This document shows positions 61,685-64,000 of a stretch of 64,000 bases of DNA, piece by piece. The translations under genes were made by a program, and so were the position numbers. The notes beneath the pieces are model-generated. The model was not told where the DNA came from and made no database searches. It worked only from the letters and a program-made list of their open reading frames with translations. Source of the stretch: Antitrichia curtipendula. Its lineage: Eukaryota > Streptophyta > Bryopsida > Hypnales > Leucodontaceae. Each line of letters starts with the position of its first letter. Position 1 is the stretch's first letter. The DNA is taken from the NCBI GenBank assembly GCA_951230915.1, contig OX579641.1:1922001-1986000 (forward strand), given 5' to 3'.

Positions 61685-64000
61685 ATGGAACCATACGATT
61701 GCTCCACCGATGAGGTCATCGAGGTTGACGAGCTGGAGGATGATAGAATTCGGGGAATTGAACCCCACTACATGGAGGATGACATTCGGCGATCCCAGAC
61801 GATGGACACAGTTTCTATAATTTCCAGTCTGAGGCTCACTTTCTCTGATCAGTCTCGTATAAAGATACCTCTATGTAGGATGGTTCCAATGCCAATGGTA
61901 CGACCAACCCTAGAATGTGACCTTACACTGTTAGAGAATCAATTTAGCCGAGGATACGACGAAGGCGCAAGAGTATTCTACGTCTCTACATCTGATGAGC
62001 AGGGGCAATCAGCTGTATTTTCAGATGCTGAGAAAACTGAATGGGGACCACATTGGAATGCGGCGAACGACAAGTTCAACATATTCTTGAAGTCGCAGAC
62101 ATCATTGAAGCATTTGCTGGATTACAAGTTTTATGTCTGTGATGGTAATCACAGACAAATTGCTTGGATGAAGCACATCCAGAGGCTTCACAGCACCGAG
62201 GCGGCTTGGCATGTCAGTGTTGATGCTATTGTCCTCGACACTAGGAATCGAATTGGAGTCGCTATGCAGGCAATGCACGACATAAACAAGTAAGCGAGGT
62301 CATGCTGGGTTCATTCATGTGTTGGAGTTTCTCTAATTCTGGTATTGATTCAATTCATTCATGTTTCTAGTGATATTTGATGTTCTTGTCATTCTCTGGT
62401 TTAGGCAGACGAAGAATTCTCATATTAAAACGAACCTCGTACATACCCTATATCGGGTCCAGAAGTACGGGGTCATGGGACTTGAGAAATTCCATGAGCT
62501 GCTTAGTCCAGAAGAAGCGCACACTTGTAGCCAAAATTCTCGCAAGACTTGGTACAGTATGCCGCTTGAGATCTTTACGTCGTTCATATTCAAGGTATGA
62601 AGTTCTATCTATTTGATGATATTGCATGCTCCGTATGAATGAAGGATCACTTTGTTGTACTCTAAAATGGTGCTACTGTGTTGAGGTCCGAATTCGGTTT
62701 TCTCTTTCTTCAGCAAGACATTGCGTCGGCTGCTGATGCCGCAGTCAGGAAGTATAACGAAGATACTCCACCTAGTGAAGCTACGAAGGAGGGAGTGGCA
62801 ACGGCCATGCGAGTTTCGATTAAAGATTCTACGGAGAAGCTCTACAAGAAATTGTCAAAGATTGTTGCAATTGCGAATCCCGCGCTTAGTTCTGAGTGGT
62901 TGAAGGAGGTATTTTGTCTTCCTTTATTCAATTATGTGAAGTTAGATGTTTCCAGTTCGATTCTTCTCACTCTCTTTTCATTGATTGTCTGCAGATTGAG
63001 AGGCATTGGAGCTTATATTCTGTCCTTGAATTAACATTGGAGAAGTTACAAATGATTGCGACATGCAATACGAGTCCATCATTCAAAGTGAGGTGGCTGA
63101 AATGGATGAATTCCTCCGGCCCCTCACGCGAGGCACGTAGATTTCCGGCCAGACCGATCAACGAGGAGAGGTTATTACAGTTTCTTGCAAAGGCATGTTG
63201 GTATGCTGGGGTAAGCATTGGAATTGTCTTGTTTGGTGCTTTTTGAATAATCCATCTATTGTATTTCTTCAATGTGTAGGATATTTTGATGGTGCATGAG
63301 ACCCTTAATATTTTGTCATATTATCCTGTGTCCAGATCGAGGACTCTGCTTCTGAAATGTTTGATGCAATCGTTCGATCTGATAACATTTCTATCGATCT
63401 CACTGTCGCTATGGAGCCGAAGACCCTGTTAGAATATATCGAGAGTTGGCGCATGAAGCTCTGGGAACATGCGTACACGGGGGTGTTCAAGGGTGCTGAT
63501 GCATACAAGAAGTCTGAGTCGTTCAAAGATTACAGAGGGTCTATTCTGGCTGTCAAGCGAGTTATATACCGGTATAGTGTTTTTGCCCTTTCCTTGTTGG
63601 TCAGGTCATTGTGTATCGGACAGTATACTTTAATTGATTCACTTTATAAGTTCTGTCAATAGCCTTTAATTCAAAGTGGACCTCGGGCCCAATGGAAGAC
63701 GGGCTAGGAGGCGTCATTGAACCCTCCACTTTTCCCTTCCTAATACTATGTATTTTCGGGGTGATGTAGGTACTTCAAGTTTGAGTTGTACATCAAGAAG
63801 GCCATCTCCAAAGAAGATCTACCGCCGTTCCTTACGACATGGTTGGATCGCTCTTCTCCAGACTGCATGTTTTCTCCTATGCAGTTGAAGAATTGGACCA
63901 GTGCTCACCTGCAAGCCTGCCCGTGGTACCTCGAGTGCAACTTCGGCACTACTCCACCCGAAGAGGAAGCACTCTTTGATACTTTGAATGACACTGGGAT
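61685..64000 (+). CDS. ParB/sulfiredoxin-like domain protein, unrecognised plant family (3' end outside window)
   Basis: Exons: 61685-62289, 62405-62594, 62714-62908, 62995-63210, 63336-63571 and 63770-64000 (open). Every junction has GT/AG consensus and fits in phase, giving 557 residues so far. The ATG at 61685 directly follows an in-frame TAA, so no earlier coding start exists in this exon. Residues 60-185 read like a ParB N-terminal/Srx fold: IPLCRMVPMPMVRPTLECDL, then LLENQFSRGYDEGARVFYVS, then KFYVCDGNHRQIAWMKHI with DGNHR at 153-157, then WHVSVDAIVLDTRNR. In ParB-type domains the DGxxR or DGHHR loop binds a nucleotide or phosphate. The remaining 370 residues are helical-looking and I do not recognise them. 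No frame damage is seen, unlike in the neighbouring transposons. Similarity was judged by eye. Confidence 0.75.

Noticed and set aside
1..64000. CRISPR arrays, rRNA genes, bacterial operons, viral genes
   Set aside because: Nothing of the kind was seen. The introns and transposon types show a plant nuclear genome. tRNA genes were looked for only by the GGTTCRA-type box and none was convincing.

Overview
The window is nuclear DNA of a land plant. It is AT-rich, has GT/AG spliceosomal introns, and carries one complete ANT/BBM/PLETHORA-type AP2 gene in a large expanse of transposon-derived sequence. The AT richness, the style of the AP2 gene and the transposon families suggest a seed-free plant, most likely a moss. 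That is an impression, not a proof, and no search was run.

Layout. From 1 to about 15,900 there is AT-rich intergenic DNA with non-autonomous DNA transposons: a 2.1-kb PIF/Harbinger-like element (3964-6060), a 0.57-kb Stowaway-like element (7690-8258) and TTAA-flanked elements with CCCCTAAAGG termini. A GC-richer promoter and leader zone (about 15,900-18,050) leads into the AP2 gene (18053-24481, + strand). Its eight coding exons include a 9-bp micro-exon and give a predicted 896-residue nuclear transcription factor. From 24.5 to 46 kb there is no recognisable gene, only dispersed repeats: several TTAA-flanked elements, a foldback-like inverted repeat and a CACTA-like MITE. A decayed hAT-type transposase lies at 46.6-48.0 kb (- strand).

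From 49.4 to 57.4 kb there is a nested transposon stack. A MULE-like transposase gene (- strand) with one intron, a zinc-binding N-terminus, a DDE-like core and a C-terminal SWIM finger was broken by two later insertions: a 933-bp TTAA-flanked element and a complete 3452-bp hAT element with 17-bp TIRs and a perfect 8-bp target duplication. Removing each insert with one copy of its target duplication restores the reading frame across the join, which fixes both boundaries. The MULE-like gene also has a frameshift and two nonsense codons, and the hAT transposase has one.

From about 59 kb to the right edge, on the + strand and divergent from the MULE-like gene, lies a well-spliced gene. Its first large coding exon has a ParB/sulfiredoxin-like signature (DGNHR), which is unusual for a plant nuclear gene; I do not recognise the family. 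It runs off the window. Just upstream is a two-exon ORF whose intron contains a seven-copy minisatellite with a 255-bp period. This ParB-like gene is the best candidate for something undescribed, either as a plant gene family or as a companion gene of the neighbouring MULE-like element.
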